Assembly (NCBI RefSeq): GCF_048264025.1
Contig: NZ_JBLXDN010000015.1
Location: 40,704 to 104,703 of the forward strand
Direction: 5' to 3'
Length of the DNA: 64,000 bases
From: Nitrincola sp048264025
GTDB taxonomy: Bacteria; Pseudomonadota; Gammaproteobacteria; Pseudomonadales; Balneatricaceae
Every line of letters begins with the position of its first letter. The stretch's first letter is position 1. Under the pieces are notes generated by a model, which was given only the letters and a program-made list of their open reading frames with translations, was not told the origin of the DNA and did no database searches. Below, piece after piece: positions 34,693-42,850 of this stretch. Both the position numbers and the translations under genes were made by a program.

Positions 34693-36126
34693 ATGATCGA
34701 TGTTCTAATAATTGGTGGTGGTAACGCCGCTCTATGCGCCGCACTTATGGCGCGTGAAGCCGGTGCCCGCGTTATGCTACTCGAGGCATCGCCCCGTGAA
34801 TGGCGTGGGGGCAACTCACAGCACACCCGTAATCTCAGATGTATGCATAACGCTCCCCAGGATGTACTGGTTGATGCCTATCCGGAAGAAGAATACTGGC
34901 AAGACCTACTGAAGGTCACCGGTGGCAAGACTAATGAAGAACTTGCCCGCTTGGTCATTAGAGAGTCATCCAGCTGCCGTGACTGGATGCGCCAGCACGG
35001 CGTCCATTTCCAGCCGCCACTATCAGGCGCACTGCATGTCGCACGTACCAATGCATTTTTCATGGGCGGTGGAAAGGCGCTGGTCAACGCATATTATCGC
35101 AGTGCCGAGCAATTGGGCGTGCAGGTACGATACGACACCCCGGTTGAAGACCTGGAAATTCGGGATGGGCGCTTTGTCGCTGCCCTAGTGCCTGAGCGTG
35201 AAGTCAACGGTAATCGATTGGCTGCAGAACGCATTGAAGCAAAAAGCTGCGTATTGGCCGCTGGTGGGTTCGAGTCCAACCGTGAATGGCTCCGCGAAGC
35301 TTGGGGACAAAATGAACGAGGGGAATACCCGTCCGATAATTTCCTGATTCGCGGCACCCGCTTCAACAAAGGTACCCTGCTAAAGCGCATGATCGACCTG
35401 GGCGCCGATAGCATCGGCGACCCTACACAGGCACATATGGTCGCCATTGATGCACGCGCGCCCCTCTACGATGGCGGCATCTGCACCCGTATCGATTGTG
35501 TATCCCTCGGTGTCGTGGTCAACAACGCAGGCGAACGCTTCTACGATGAGGGCGAAGATTTCTGGCCCAAACGTTACGCCATATGGGGACGCCTAGTTGC
35601 CCAACAACCCGATCAGGTTGGTTACTCCATTATCGACAGCAAAGCAGTTGGCAACTTCATGCCCCCAGTTTTTCCCGGTAATAAAGCTGACTCGTTGGAG
35701 CAGCTGGCTGACCAGCTCGGTCTGCCCCGTGAAACCTTCATGCGTACTTTGCAAGATTACAATCGGGCCTGCCGCCCTGGCACCTTTAATCATACAGAGC
35801 TGGATGACTGTATTACCGAAGGCGTCACCCCTGCAAAAACCCACTGGGCACGTCCCATCGACACCCCACCGTTTTATGGCTACGCACTCAGGCCTGGGGT
35901 GACCTTTACCTATCTGGGGTTGAAAACAGATGAAACCGCTGCCGTCCGTTTTGCCGAGAATCCCAGCGACAACCTGTTCGTAGCTGGAGAAATGATGGCG
36001 GGCAATGTCCTGGGCAAAGGCTATACCGCCGGCGTAGGTATGTCGATAGGCACGGCTTTTGGCCGCATCGCTGGCCGGAATGCAGCCTTGGCCAGCCTGG
36101 GTGGGCAACCCGCTTCAGTTGCCTAA
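34693..36126 (+). CDS. tcuA: FAD-dependent tricarballylate dehydrogenase TcuA
   Basis: A 477-residue flavoprotein of the fumarate-reductase/succinate-dehydrogenase flavin family. The start at 34693 is chosen because MIDVLIIGGGNAALCAALMA gives the FAD-binding glycine motif at once, behind a GGAG site. Further marks are RGGNSQHTRNLRCMH, the FAD-region CVLAAGGFESN, and the C-terminal LFVAGEMMAGNVLGKGYTAG. TcuA oxidises tricarballylate to cis-aconitate and passes electrons to TcuB. It is immediately followed by tcuB. Confidence 0.93.
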   Translation: MIDVLIIGGGNAALCAALMAREAGARVMLLEASPREWRGGNSQHTRNLRCMHNAPQDVLVDAYPEEEYWQDLLKVTGGKTNEELARLVIRESSSCRDWMRQHGVHFQPPLSGALHVARTNAFFMGGGKALVNAYYRSAEQLGVQVRYDTPVEDLEIRDGRFVAALVPEREVNGNRLAAERIEAKSCVLAAGGFESNREWLREAWGQNERGEYPSDNFLIRGTRFNKGTLLKRMIDLGADSIGDPTQAHMVAIDARAPLYDGGICTRIDCVSLGVVVNNAGERFYDEGEDFWPKRYAIWGRLVAQQPDQVGYSIIDSKAVGNFMPPVFPGNKADSLEQLADQLGLPRETFMRTLQDYNRACRPGTFNHTELDDCITEGVTPAKTHWARPIDTPPFYGYALRPGVTFTYLGLKTDETAAVRFAENPSDNLFVAGEMMAGNVLGKGYTAGVGMSIGTAFGRIAGRNAALASLGGQPASVA

Positions 36127-36159
36127 ATACGTGACCGCTCAAGAATAAGTGAATTTGTC

Positions 36160-37293
36160 ATGAACGCCAAAAGCAACCTGATTCCACTCCTGAATACCGA
36201 CGAAGAAGAAGTCAATCGACAGCTGCAGATATGTAATGCATGCCGTTATTGTGAAGGCTTCTGCGCTGTCTTTCCCGCCATGACCCAGCGGCTGGAATTC
36301 GGCAAAGCGGATATCCATTATCTGGCCAACCTGTGCCATAACTGCGGTGCCTGTCTGCACGCCTGCCAGTATGCAGATCCACATGAATTTGGCGTCAATA
36401 TCCCCAAGTCCATGGCCAAGGTACGTCTGCATACCTATACCGATTATACCTGGCCACGCCAACTGGGCGCGCTCTACCAGCGAAACGGGCTGACACTGGC
36501 TCTATCCAGTGCCCTCGCACTGGGCCTTTTCTTGATTTTGACACTGCTGGTCCAGGGCAACCTGTTCAGTCAGATTCAAGGTGGTGATTTTTATCAGATA
36601 TTCCCACACAACACACTGGTCGCCATGTTTGGTTCGGTGTTCGGGTTTTCCACCCTGGCACTCCTACTGGGTGTGGTTCACTTCTGGCGCAAGGTTGCTC
36701 CGGGCAAGAAACAAGTGCAAGAGGCTGTGCCTGCCATGCTGCAGACCGGCAAGGCGGCTCTGACACTGAAGTATCTGGATGGTGGCCACGGTCAGGGATG
36801 TAATAACGAGGACGATGCCTTCACCCTGGCGCGACGTCGTTTCCATCACTTGACCTTCTACGGCTTCATGCTTTGCTTTGCAGCGACCTCAGTGGCAACC
36901 CTGTACCACTACATCATGGGTTGGGTGGCACCCTATCCCATTTTCAGTGTGCCGGTCTTACTTGGCGTCGTTGGAGGCATCGGCCTGCTGGTCGGCCCTG
37001 CTGGGTTGCTTTACCTGAACTACAAGCGCCATCCGGAGCATGGAGACCAGGCCCAACGCCCCATGGATCGCGCCTTTATCATGCTGCTGTTTATGATCAG
37101 CCTGACCGGACTGCTCCTGCTGGGCCTCAGAGAAACCACACTGATGCCTCTCATGCTGGCGCTACACCTGGGCTTTGTCATGGCCTTCTTCCTGACCATG
37201 CCCTACAGCAAATTTGCACATGGTTTCTACCGCTGTGCCTCACTATTCAAGTCTTATCTTGAAGCCCGAAATGACAATAACTCCAATAACTAA
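36160..37293 (+). CDS. tcuB: TcuB, membrane iron-sulfur/heme partner of TcuA
   Basis: A 377-residue protein. The N-terminus has two cysteine clusters (CNACRYCEGFC at about 24-34, CHNCGACLHACQYA at about 59-72) for Fe-S centres. The rest has about six membrane segments with histidines suited to heme binding (RRFHHLTFYGFML). TcuB re-oxidises the FADH2 of TcuA and feeds electrons to the quinone pool. Length is close to the Salmonella protein. It lies 33 bp after tcuA. Confidence 0.92.
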   Translation: MNAKSNLIPLLNTDEEEVNRQLQICNACRYCEGFCAVFPAMTQRLEFGKADIHYLANLCHNCGACLHACQYADPHEFGVNIPKSMAKVRLHTYTDYTWPRQLGALYQRNGLTLALSSALALGLFLILTLLVQGNLFSQIQGGDFYQIFPHNTLVAMFGSVFGFSTLALLLGVVHFWRKVAPGKKQVQEAVPAMLQTGKAALTLKYLDGGHGQGCNNEDDAFTLARRRFHHLTFYGFMLCFAATSVATLYHYIMGWVAPYPIFSVPVLLGVVGGIGLLVGPAGLLYLNYKRHPEHGDQAQRPMDRAFIMLLFMISLTGLLLLGLRETTLMPLMLALHLGFVMAFFLTMPYSKFAHGFYRCASLFKSYLEARNDNNSNN

Positions 37294-37326
37294 CGCTGTC
37301 ACTAGAACAACAGCGAGGATCAACAA

Positions 37327-38322
37327 ATGAAAAATAAAGCTAAGCTGGCCGTAGCAACCGCCTCACTGCTCATCGGTTTAACCAGCACACAGGCCATAGC
37401 GGCCGACCCCATGCTTGCCGGCAAAGTCGATTGCATTGCACCAGCAGGTCCTGGCGGGGGCTGGGATTTCACCTGCCGCAGCATCGGTCGCCTACTGAAC
37501 AGTTTCACCAACGGCGAAATCACGGTACAAACGCTGAACATGCCTGGCGCTGGTGGTGGAGTCGGGTTTGCCCATGTCATCACCAAGCGCAGCGATGATG
37601 CCAAGGTGCTCGCCGCGGCCAGTACCGCCACAACGGCTCGCCTGGCACAAAATCAGTTCCCAGGCATGAAGTCGGATATGGTGCGCTGGGTCGGTGCTAT
37701 TGGTACAGATCCTGGCATTATTGCAGTGAATCAGGCGTCAGAAATTGACTCCCTGGCAACCCTCATTAACAAGCTGAAGCAGGACCCCAGTTCAGTAACG
37801 TTTGCCGGTGCCAGTGCCATTGGTGGCTGGGACCACCTCAAGATTCTCATGACCGCGCACGCTGCCGGTGTCCCTGACCTGAAGCGTATCAAATACCTGT
37901 CCTACAACAATGGTGGTACTGCCGTTACCCAAGTAGTCGGTGGCCATATCGATGTACTGGTTGGCGTTGCCTCATCCTCCAAAGGGTTCATTGAGTCAGG
38001 TGATCTCAAACCACTAGCGGTGCTCGGACGTGACCATCTAAGCCCCCCTCTAGACAAAATTCCGACCTCCTACGAATTGGGCGTTGACGTTGAAGCCAGC
38101 AACTGGCGGGGCTTCTATATGCCCAAAGACGTTTCTGAAGAAGAGTACCTGTGGTGGGTCGGCACGCTGAAAGCTGCCAGCCAAACCGATGAGTGGAAAG
38201 AGGCCATGGTGAAAAACGGCCTAGAACCGTTCAGCTTGTTTGGTGAGGAATTCGATCAATTCGTGAACAAACAGGTCAATTCCCTGAACCTTATCTCCAA
38301 AGAAATTGGAATCATCAAATGA
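37327..38322 (+). CDS. tctC: TctC-family tricarboxylate-binding protein
   Basis: A 331-residue periplasmic binding protein of a tripartite tricarboxylate transporter. Signal peptide with cleavage near AIA-ADP; ligand loop CIAPAGPGGGWDF. It binds a tricarboxylate such as citrate, aconitate or tricarballylate and delivers it to TctBA. It is a paralogue of the IS-cut protein at 759-1628. The stop overlaps the tctB start (ATGA). Confidence 0.92.
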   Translation: MKNKAKLAVATASLLIGLTSTQAIAADPMLAGKVDCIAPAGPGGGWDFTCRSIGRLLNSFTNGEITVQTLNMPGAGGGVGFAHVITKRSDDAKVLAAASTATTARLAQNQFPGMKSDMVRWVGAIGTDPGIIAVNQASEIDSLATLINKLKQDPSSVTFAGASAIGGWDHLKILMTAHAAGVPDLKRIKYLSYNNGGTAVTQVVGGHIDVLVGVASSSKGFIESGDLKPLAVLGRDHLSPPLDKIPTSYELGVDVEASNWRGFYMPKDVSEEEYLWWVGTLKAASQTDEWKEAMVKNGLEPFSLFGEEFDQFVNKQVNSLNLISKEIGIIK

Positions 38323-38759
38323 TAAACCTGGACCGCATTTTGGGTCTGGTTTTGCTCACCCTGGCCGTTGCGTACGGCTGGGGCGCGTTTAACTTTCCGG
38401 TCGCTTTTGCGGGGCCGGAAAGTGTCGGACCCGCAACTTTTCCCAAAATACTGGCTTTCATAGTCGGCACCTGCAGCCTGTACATGCTTATCAAGCCCGA
38501 CTCTCTGGAAGAAGGTTTCGAGTACAAGGCCTTGCCGGAACTGTTTCTGGTCCTCGCCGTGCTGGTGCTGTACGTATTCCTGATGGAGCCTCTCGGTTTT
38601 GTCCTGTCGACAGCCTTCATGGTTGCCGTGTTGTGCTGGCGTATGGGCGTTAAGCCGTTGTATGCAAGCGTGACCGGCATCGTCAGCAGCACACTGGTAT
38701 TTCTGTTGTTCCACTTCGGGCTGGCACTGCCGCTGCCCATTGGGCCTTGGGAGGTGTGA
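38319..38759 (+). CDS. tctB: TctB-family small transport subunit
   Basis: A 146-residue protein with four membrane segments, the size and pattern of TctB (KALPELFLVLAVLVLYVFLM, then the last helix ending PLPIGPWEV). It is coupled to both neighbours by overlapping stop/start codons (4 bp with tctC, TGATG with tctA), so the three subunits are translated together. Confidence 0.88.
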   Translation: MINLDRILGLVLLTLAVAYGWGAFNFPVAFAGPESVGPATFPKILAFIVGTCSLYMLIKPDSLEEGFEYKALPELFLVLAVLVLYVFLMEPLGFVLSTAFMVAVLCWRMGVKPLYASVTGIVSSTLVFLLFHFGLALPLPIGPWEV

Positions 38760-40270
38760 TGGAAACTCTGGGCTTGTTGATGGATGGTTTCAATACGGCT
38801 TTGAGCCTTGAAAACTTCCTTTACGCACTACTCGGGTGTTTTATCGGCACCCTTATCGGCGCCTTGCCAGGTCTAGGACCGGCCAACGGTGTAGCCATCA
38901 TGATTCCGCTGGCGTTCACACTCGGCCTGCCACCGGAAACTGCCTTGATCATGCTCACCTCCGTGTACGCCGGGGCGATGTATGGGGGGCGCATCTCCTC
39001 AATTCTGCTTAATATCCCGGGGGATGAGCCTGCCATGATGACCTGTCTGGATGGCTATCCGATGGCGCGTCAGGGCAAGGCCGCCGAAGCCTTGGCGCTC
39101 TCGGCACTGGCCTCGTTTATAGGCAGTTTGGTTGCCACTATCGGCCTTATCTTCCTAGCACCTGTACTGGCGCGATTCGCACTCAGTTTCGGGGCTGCGG
39201 AATACTTCGCTCTCTTTGTACTCGCGTTCGCTACCTTGGGCGGCGTTACGGGCAAGAATCCGGTTAAATCAGCACTTGCCGCCGGCATTGGTCTGGCCAT
39301 CGCGACAGTGGGCATTGACCTTTCCACGGGAACTCAGCGCTATACATTCGATGTGCTGGAGCTCTTTGAAGGTATAGACTTTATCGTCGCAATTGTTGGT
39401 TTGTTTGCAGTATCCGAGCTGCTGCTATTTATCGAAGCACACCAGGGATCCACGCCCCGTAGCGAGGTCAAAATGAACCCGCTGCGCCTGAGCTTCGCAA
39501 GCGTACTGCAGATACTGCCAACCTCTTTGCGTGGCGGTTTGCTTGGCTTTATCGCCGGTGTTCTGCCGGGAGCCGGCGCATCTTTGGGCAGCTTTGTTAG
39601 CTACACTCTGGAAAAACGGATTGTGGGTTCCAAAGGTTCCTTCGGTGAAGGGGACCCTCGCGGGGTCGCAGCTCCCGAGGCAGGCAACAACGGCGCAGCT
39701 TCTGGCGCCTTAGTTCCCATGCTCACGCTAGGTATTCCCGGCAGTGCAACTACTGCAGTTTTGCTAGCCATGTTGGTATCGTTCAATATCACTCCTGGCC
39801 CGATGATGTTCACCCAGAATGCCGACATTGTCTGGGGGGTCATTGCGGCGCTGCTTCTGGGTAATATCCTTCTCTTGCTGCTGAATATACCTCTGGTAGG
39901 CATTTTTGTACGCTTACTGTCGATACCTCCGCGCTACTTGCTGCCCATCGTCACCATGATAGCCTTCGTCGGCGTCTATGCTATCAGCCGTTCAGCGTTT
40001 GATCTCTGCTTCATGATCGTATTTGGCGTAATGGGTTATATTTTCCGCAAAGCAGAAATCCCACTTGTGCCGATTATTCTTGGCATGCTGCTGGGGCCTG
40101 AAATGGAGAAAAACCTGCGTCATGTAATGCAGATTCACGATGGCGACTGGACCATGCTCTGGGAAAGTAGCCTATCTATTGGACTCTGGTGCATCGCGCT
40201 TGCAGGACTTGTTCTACCAACCATTATTGGACCAATTCTGCGGGCTCGTATGCGGCGTACAGCTGACTAA
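38759..40270 (+). CDS. tctA: TctA-family large transport subunit
   Basis: About 503 residues from the ATG at 38759, which overlaps the tctB stop. There are about 12 membrane segments and the TctA signatures GTLIGALPGLGPANGVAIMIPL near the N-terminus and GVAAPEAGNNGAASGALVP in the second half. It is the ion-coupled channel of the tricarboxylate transporter. Here the TctCBA system takes the place of the MFS transporter TcuC found next to tcuAB in Salmonella. A strong terminator follows. Confidence 0.92.
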   Translation: METLGLLMDGFNTALSLENFLYALLGCFIGTLIGALPGLGPANGVAIMIPLAFTLGLPPETALIMLTSVYAGAMYGGRISSILLNIPGDEPAMMTCLDGYPMARQGKAAEALALSALASFIGSLVATIGLIFLAPVLARFALSFGAAEYFALFVLAFATLGGVTGKNPVKSALAAGIGLAIATVGIDLSTGTQRYTFDVLELFEGIDFIVAIVGLFAVSELLLFIEAHQGSTPRSEVKMNPLRLSFASVLQILPTSLRGGLLGFIAGVLPGAGASLGSFVSYTLEKRIVGSKGSFGEGDPRGVAAPEAGNNGAASGALVPMLTLGIPGSATTAVLLAMLVSFNITPGPMMFTQNADIVWGVIAALLLGNILLLLLNIPLVGIFVRLLSIPPRYLLPIVTMIAFVGVYAISRSAFDLCFMIVFGVMGYIFRKAEIPLVPIILGMLLGPEMEKNLRHVMQIHDGDWTMLWESSLSIGLWCIALAGLVLPTIIGPILRARMRRTAD

Positions 40271-40288
40271 ACCTCTCACGGATGTATC

Positions 40289-40321
40289 GGAGGCTCTAAA
40301 TTAGAGCCTCCTTTTTTTTTT
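40289..40321 (+). terminator. Rho-independent terminator of the tcu-tct operon
   Basis: An 11-bp perfect inverted repeat GGAGGCTCTAA / TTAGAGCCTCC centred on 40300, followed by a run of about 11 T. It lies 18 bp after the tctA stop. Confidence 0.88.
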
Positions 40322-40460
40322 TGGTTGTGACCCTTGTGCATTACCCTGCAAAGGCTAGTCTACAGAATCCCTCAACCTGAACGATTTTCCGTAAGCGTCC
40401 GCCTAATCCATCTTGAGCAGTAACGACTGATTTATAATAGTTATCCCTTCTCAGTGTCGT

Positions 40461-40990
40461 CATTTTGCATAGGCAGAAGCGGTAGGCTAACGACTGTGTA
40501 TAGCCTACCACTCTTCCGTGTGTTGCCTACCGCTTTGATCTCACGCCGTAACTGCCTATAGCCTACCCGTTCTCACCTAGGGGATATCAGTACGAATCGG
40601 TATACATGGCCACTACCTGGAGGACTCTTCCTGAGCTCTTTCTGCTCAGATATCAGTGGGCATGGGGTGTATCGTCATTGTGTATAGGCAGAAGTGGTAC
40701 GCTTTTCCGTCGTTTTGCATAGGCAGAAGCGGTAGGCTAACGACTGTGTATAGCCTACCACTCTTCCGTGTGTTGCCTACCGCTTTGATCTCACGCCGTA
40801 ACTGCCTATAGCCTACCCGTTCTCACCTAGGGGATATCAGTACGAATCGGTATACATGGCCACTACCTGGAGGACTCTTCCTGAGCTCTTTCTGCTCAGA
40901 TATCCGTGGGCATGGGATGTATCGTCATTGTGTATAGGCAGAAGTGGTAGGCTTTTCCGTCAAATTGTATAGGCAAAGATGGTAGGCTAA
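40461..40990. repeat. 250-bp tandem duplication with iteron-like motifs
   Basis: 40461-40710 and 40711-40960 are nearly identical, with an exact period of 250 and only a few mismatches. Inside, a motif of type TRTATAGGCAGAAGYGGTAGGCTAA occurs forward at about 40467, 40682, 40717, 40932 and 40967 (the last diverged). Inverted partial copies (TATAGCCTACC, TTGCCTACCGC) lie between. There is no reading frame. The density of GTAGGC/GCCTAC motifs suggests a protein-binding region such as iterons or an operator array for the genes starting at 41000. Confidence 0.75.
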
Positions 40991-40999
40991 GTCGTAATA

Positions 41000-41278
41000 G
41001 TGCAGAGCCAGGCCATAAGCGCCATTCGAGGAAAAGCGAAGCAACCGGAGCAACCGGAGCAACAAAAGGATCAGGGTCAGTCAGTCATTGTGCAACCTTC
41101 TGAGCCCCGGCCTCGTTTGAAAAAAGTGGCTGCATCCCCAGTTGCAGTCCCAGGCCTGGTCAATGTACTTAAAAGCAGTGCTCCTCACCTGTTGGCCGAT
41201 CTTAACGATGATGTGACAGATCCTGCTGAGATCTTGGAGCATATCCTGTCAGTGATTGAGTCAAAGGCAAGTGCGTGA
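41000..41278 (+). CDS. Small charged protein, unknown
   Basis: 92 codons from a GTG at 41000; an in-frame stop lies just upstream, so no earlier start exists. The N-terminal part is glutamine/glutamate/proline rich (KQPEQPEQQKDQ), and the C-terminal part is a likely helix (VLKSSAPHLLADLNDDV). The family was not recognised. It overlaps the next frame by about 20 bases, which suggests translational coupling. It follows the 250-bp repeats, which may contain its promoter. Confidence 0.4.
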   Translation: MQSQAISAIRGKAKQPEQPEQQKDQGQSVIVQPSEPRPRLKKVAASPVAVPGLVNVLKSSAPHLLADLNDDVTDPAEILEHILSVIESKASA

Positions 41279-41710
41279 AGTTGTTAGGCCCAAAACGCCC
41301 GTTGCGCAAGCAGATGAAAATCCTCCTGCTCGTATTTCTGTTCGCCTCCCGCAATCTCTGATTTCGAAAATGGAGGCTTATCATAAGCCTAAAGAGAAAA
41401 GCGCCTGGATAGCAGAGGCTCTGGAGGATCTGCTGGGGCGAGAAACCTACAAGACTGCGAACTGGAGTGAGCCCTATGAAGCGAAAGAAGTGTTTCGTGC
41501 GATGCTCTCACTTAACGAGCGAATGAAGACCCCCAGCCGGATGTCATCATCCTGCCTGCAGGTGTAAATAAAGCTCTGGCGACAGCGGTTTCTAATATCT
41601 CCAGACTGGGTCTCGAAAATTCGAAATCTTTACGCCCTGCCCTAATTCGAGCAGCTATACGCCAGCGACTGGTCTTGGGTGGTCGTCGTTGGAGCAATGT
41701 TACCAATTAG
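41256..41710 (+). pseudogene. Ribbon-helix-helix-like protein, frameshifted
   Basis: The first frame (to 41567) contains ISVRLPQSLISKMEAYHKP and SAWIAEALEDLL, the beta-helix-helix pattern of RHH DNA-binding proteins. After ERMK at about 41530 the downstream frame continues sensibly as DPQPDVIILPAGVNKALATA, then SLRPALIRAAIRQRLV and a TAG at 41708-41710. The latter also looks RHH-like. A single frameshift probably broke one protein of about 150 residues. If so, it may have been the repressor or partition-type protein that bound the repeats upstream (inference). Confidence 0.5.
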
Positions 41711-41779
41711 CGCGAAAAGCCCCTTGTAAACGGAAGGGAGGAAGTCAAGATCCCTGATTTGGATATCGACTGATCCAGA

Positions 41780-41868
41780 GTGTTGCCAGTGGCAACACTT
41801 TTCTCTCCCCTGCCCTCCCTGCATTTTTATGCGAGAATACGGCTATAGGTGTTGCCACTGGCAACACC
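41780..41868. promoter_or_regulatory. Two GTTGCC-type palindromes
   Basis: GTGTTGCC-AGT-GGCAACAC at 41780-41798, and the extended GGTGTTGCC-ACT-GGCAACACC at 41848-41868, both perfect apart from the 3-base centre. The second lies just upstream of the recombinase-like frame. They belong to a family of six such sites between 41.8 and 45.3 kb. Confidence 0.75.
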
Positions 41869-41874
41869 AGCCGA

Positions 41875-42431
41875 GTGATGCCGATGACACTTTTCACACA
41901 CGACGTTGTAAATGCGGTTGTAGCCAATTGCCCGAATGCTAAGTCAGCTCTCTATGTTCAGCTGGCGTCGTATCTATGGTACCAACAGCAAGAATTACTC
42001 AAGCTGCGATTTGCTGATGTATTGGATACGCCATTGCAGGGCCCTGCCGGCATTCTTGTGGAGCTTCCTGCGAGCGTTATGGAAGATATTAGGTACGAGA
42101 TGAAGCGCTGTCAGCTGGAGCCCACTGACCTAATATTCAGGTCTGATCGCGCAGGTGATTTTTTGGTGAAAGGACGGTAAGCCCGAAGTACTTCGCCAGA
42201 GTGGTACGGCAAGCAACTATTGATGCCGGCTTAGCCAACGTGATTCATCATCGTAATCTAAGGCAGGTTTGGGCTAAGGAATATGTTGAGTCAGTAGTCG
42301 GCCAAGCGCGGATTGGACGCCTGGCCCAAGTACAGCATGTTCTAAAACTCAACTCCATGAGTACCGTTGCTAAACACCTGAGTATCGACTACAAAGGCAA
42401 ACGCGGACAGTATGCCTTAACGTCCAGGTAA
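41875..42431 (+). pseudogene. Tyrosine-recombinase-like protein, frameshifted
   Basis: Two frames, 41875-42179 and 42180-42431, join into one protein of about 185 residues if a one-base shift near 42176 is repaired (VKGR, then SPKYFARVVRQATIDAGL). The second half has HHRNLRQVWAKEYVE, then IGRLAQVQHVLKLNSMSTVAKHL, reminiscent of the HxLRxxxA box and the following LGHxSxxTT region of tyrosine recombinases. The catalytic tyrosine is not evident. The call is tentative. It starts a few bases after an extended GTTGCC palindrome. Confidence 0.45.
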
Positions 42432-42452
42432 CAATTACAAAATATTGATAAA

Positions 42453-42524
42453 GTGTTGCCAGTGGCAACACCTCCTCTCGTACGCCCGACTCTTCTTTCC
42501 TGCCCAATGTTGCCAGTGGCAACA
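42453..42524. promoter_or_regulatory. Two more GTTGCC-type palindromes
   Basis: GTGTTGCC-AGT-GGCAACAC at 42453-42471 and TGTTGCC-AGT-GGCAACA at 42508-42524, between the recombinase-like frame and the hipB 3' end. They have the same core as the sites at 41.8 kb. Confidence 0.75.
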
Positions 42525-42541
42525 AAATCGAAAGCAACCAG

Positions 42542-42850
42542 CTATTGGCCTAGCGTGCTGATCATTGATTTAAGAAGCCTATCACTTCGTGGAAGTAGTC
42601 CAGGCTTTAACCCAAGAGGCTTAAATACAGCAGCGTAGACACTCATAGTGAGTTGGCCTTGATCACGTTCTACATCAGACAAAGTACGACGACTGACGCC
42701 TACAAGCTTGGCGTAGCCCTCTTGATTAAGGCCCAGGACGTCTTTACGTAGTCTCCTAAGCAAAGCCCCTTCGCTTATTTGACCGCTATATAGTTCCAAC
42801 AGGAGCTTGATTAACAATTTCTCTCGATCTTGGTTGGTCAATTGAGTCAT
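42542..42850 (-). CDS. hipB: HipB-like antitoxin, Xre-type helix-turn-helix
   Basis: About 102 residues from the ATG at 42850. The helix-turn-helix LNQEGYAKLVGVSRRTLSDVERDQ lies in the middle. Its start overlaps the hipA stop by 4 bases (ATGA), so it is coupled to and downstream of the toxin gene. This order is the reverse of E. coli hipB-hipA. It should neutralise HipA and repress the operon through the TGAGCA-N6-TGCTCA sites upstream of hipA. Confidence 0.85.
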   Translation of the reverse strand: MTQLTNQDREKLLIKLLLELYSGQISEGALLRRLRKDVLGLNQEGYAKLVGVSRRTLSDVERDQGQLTMSVYAAVFKPLGLKPGLLPRSDRLLKSMISTLGQ

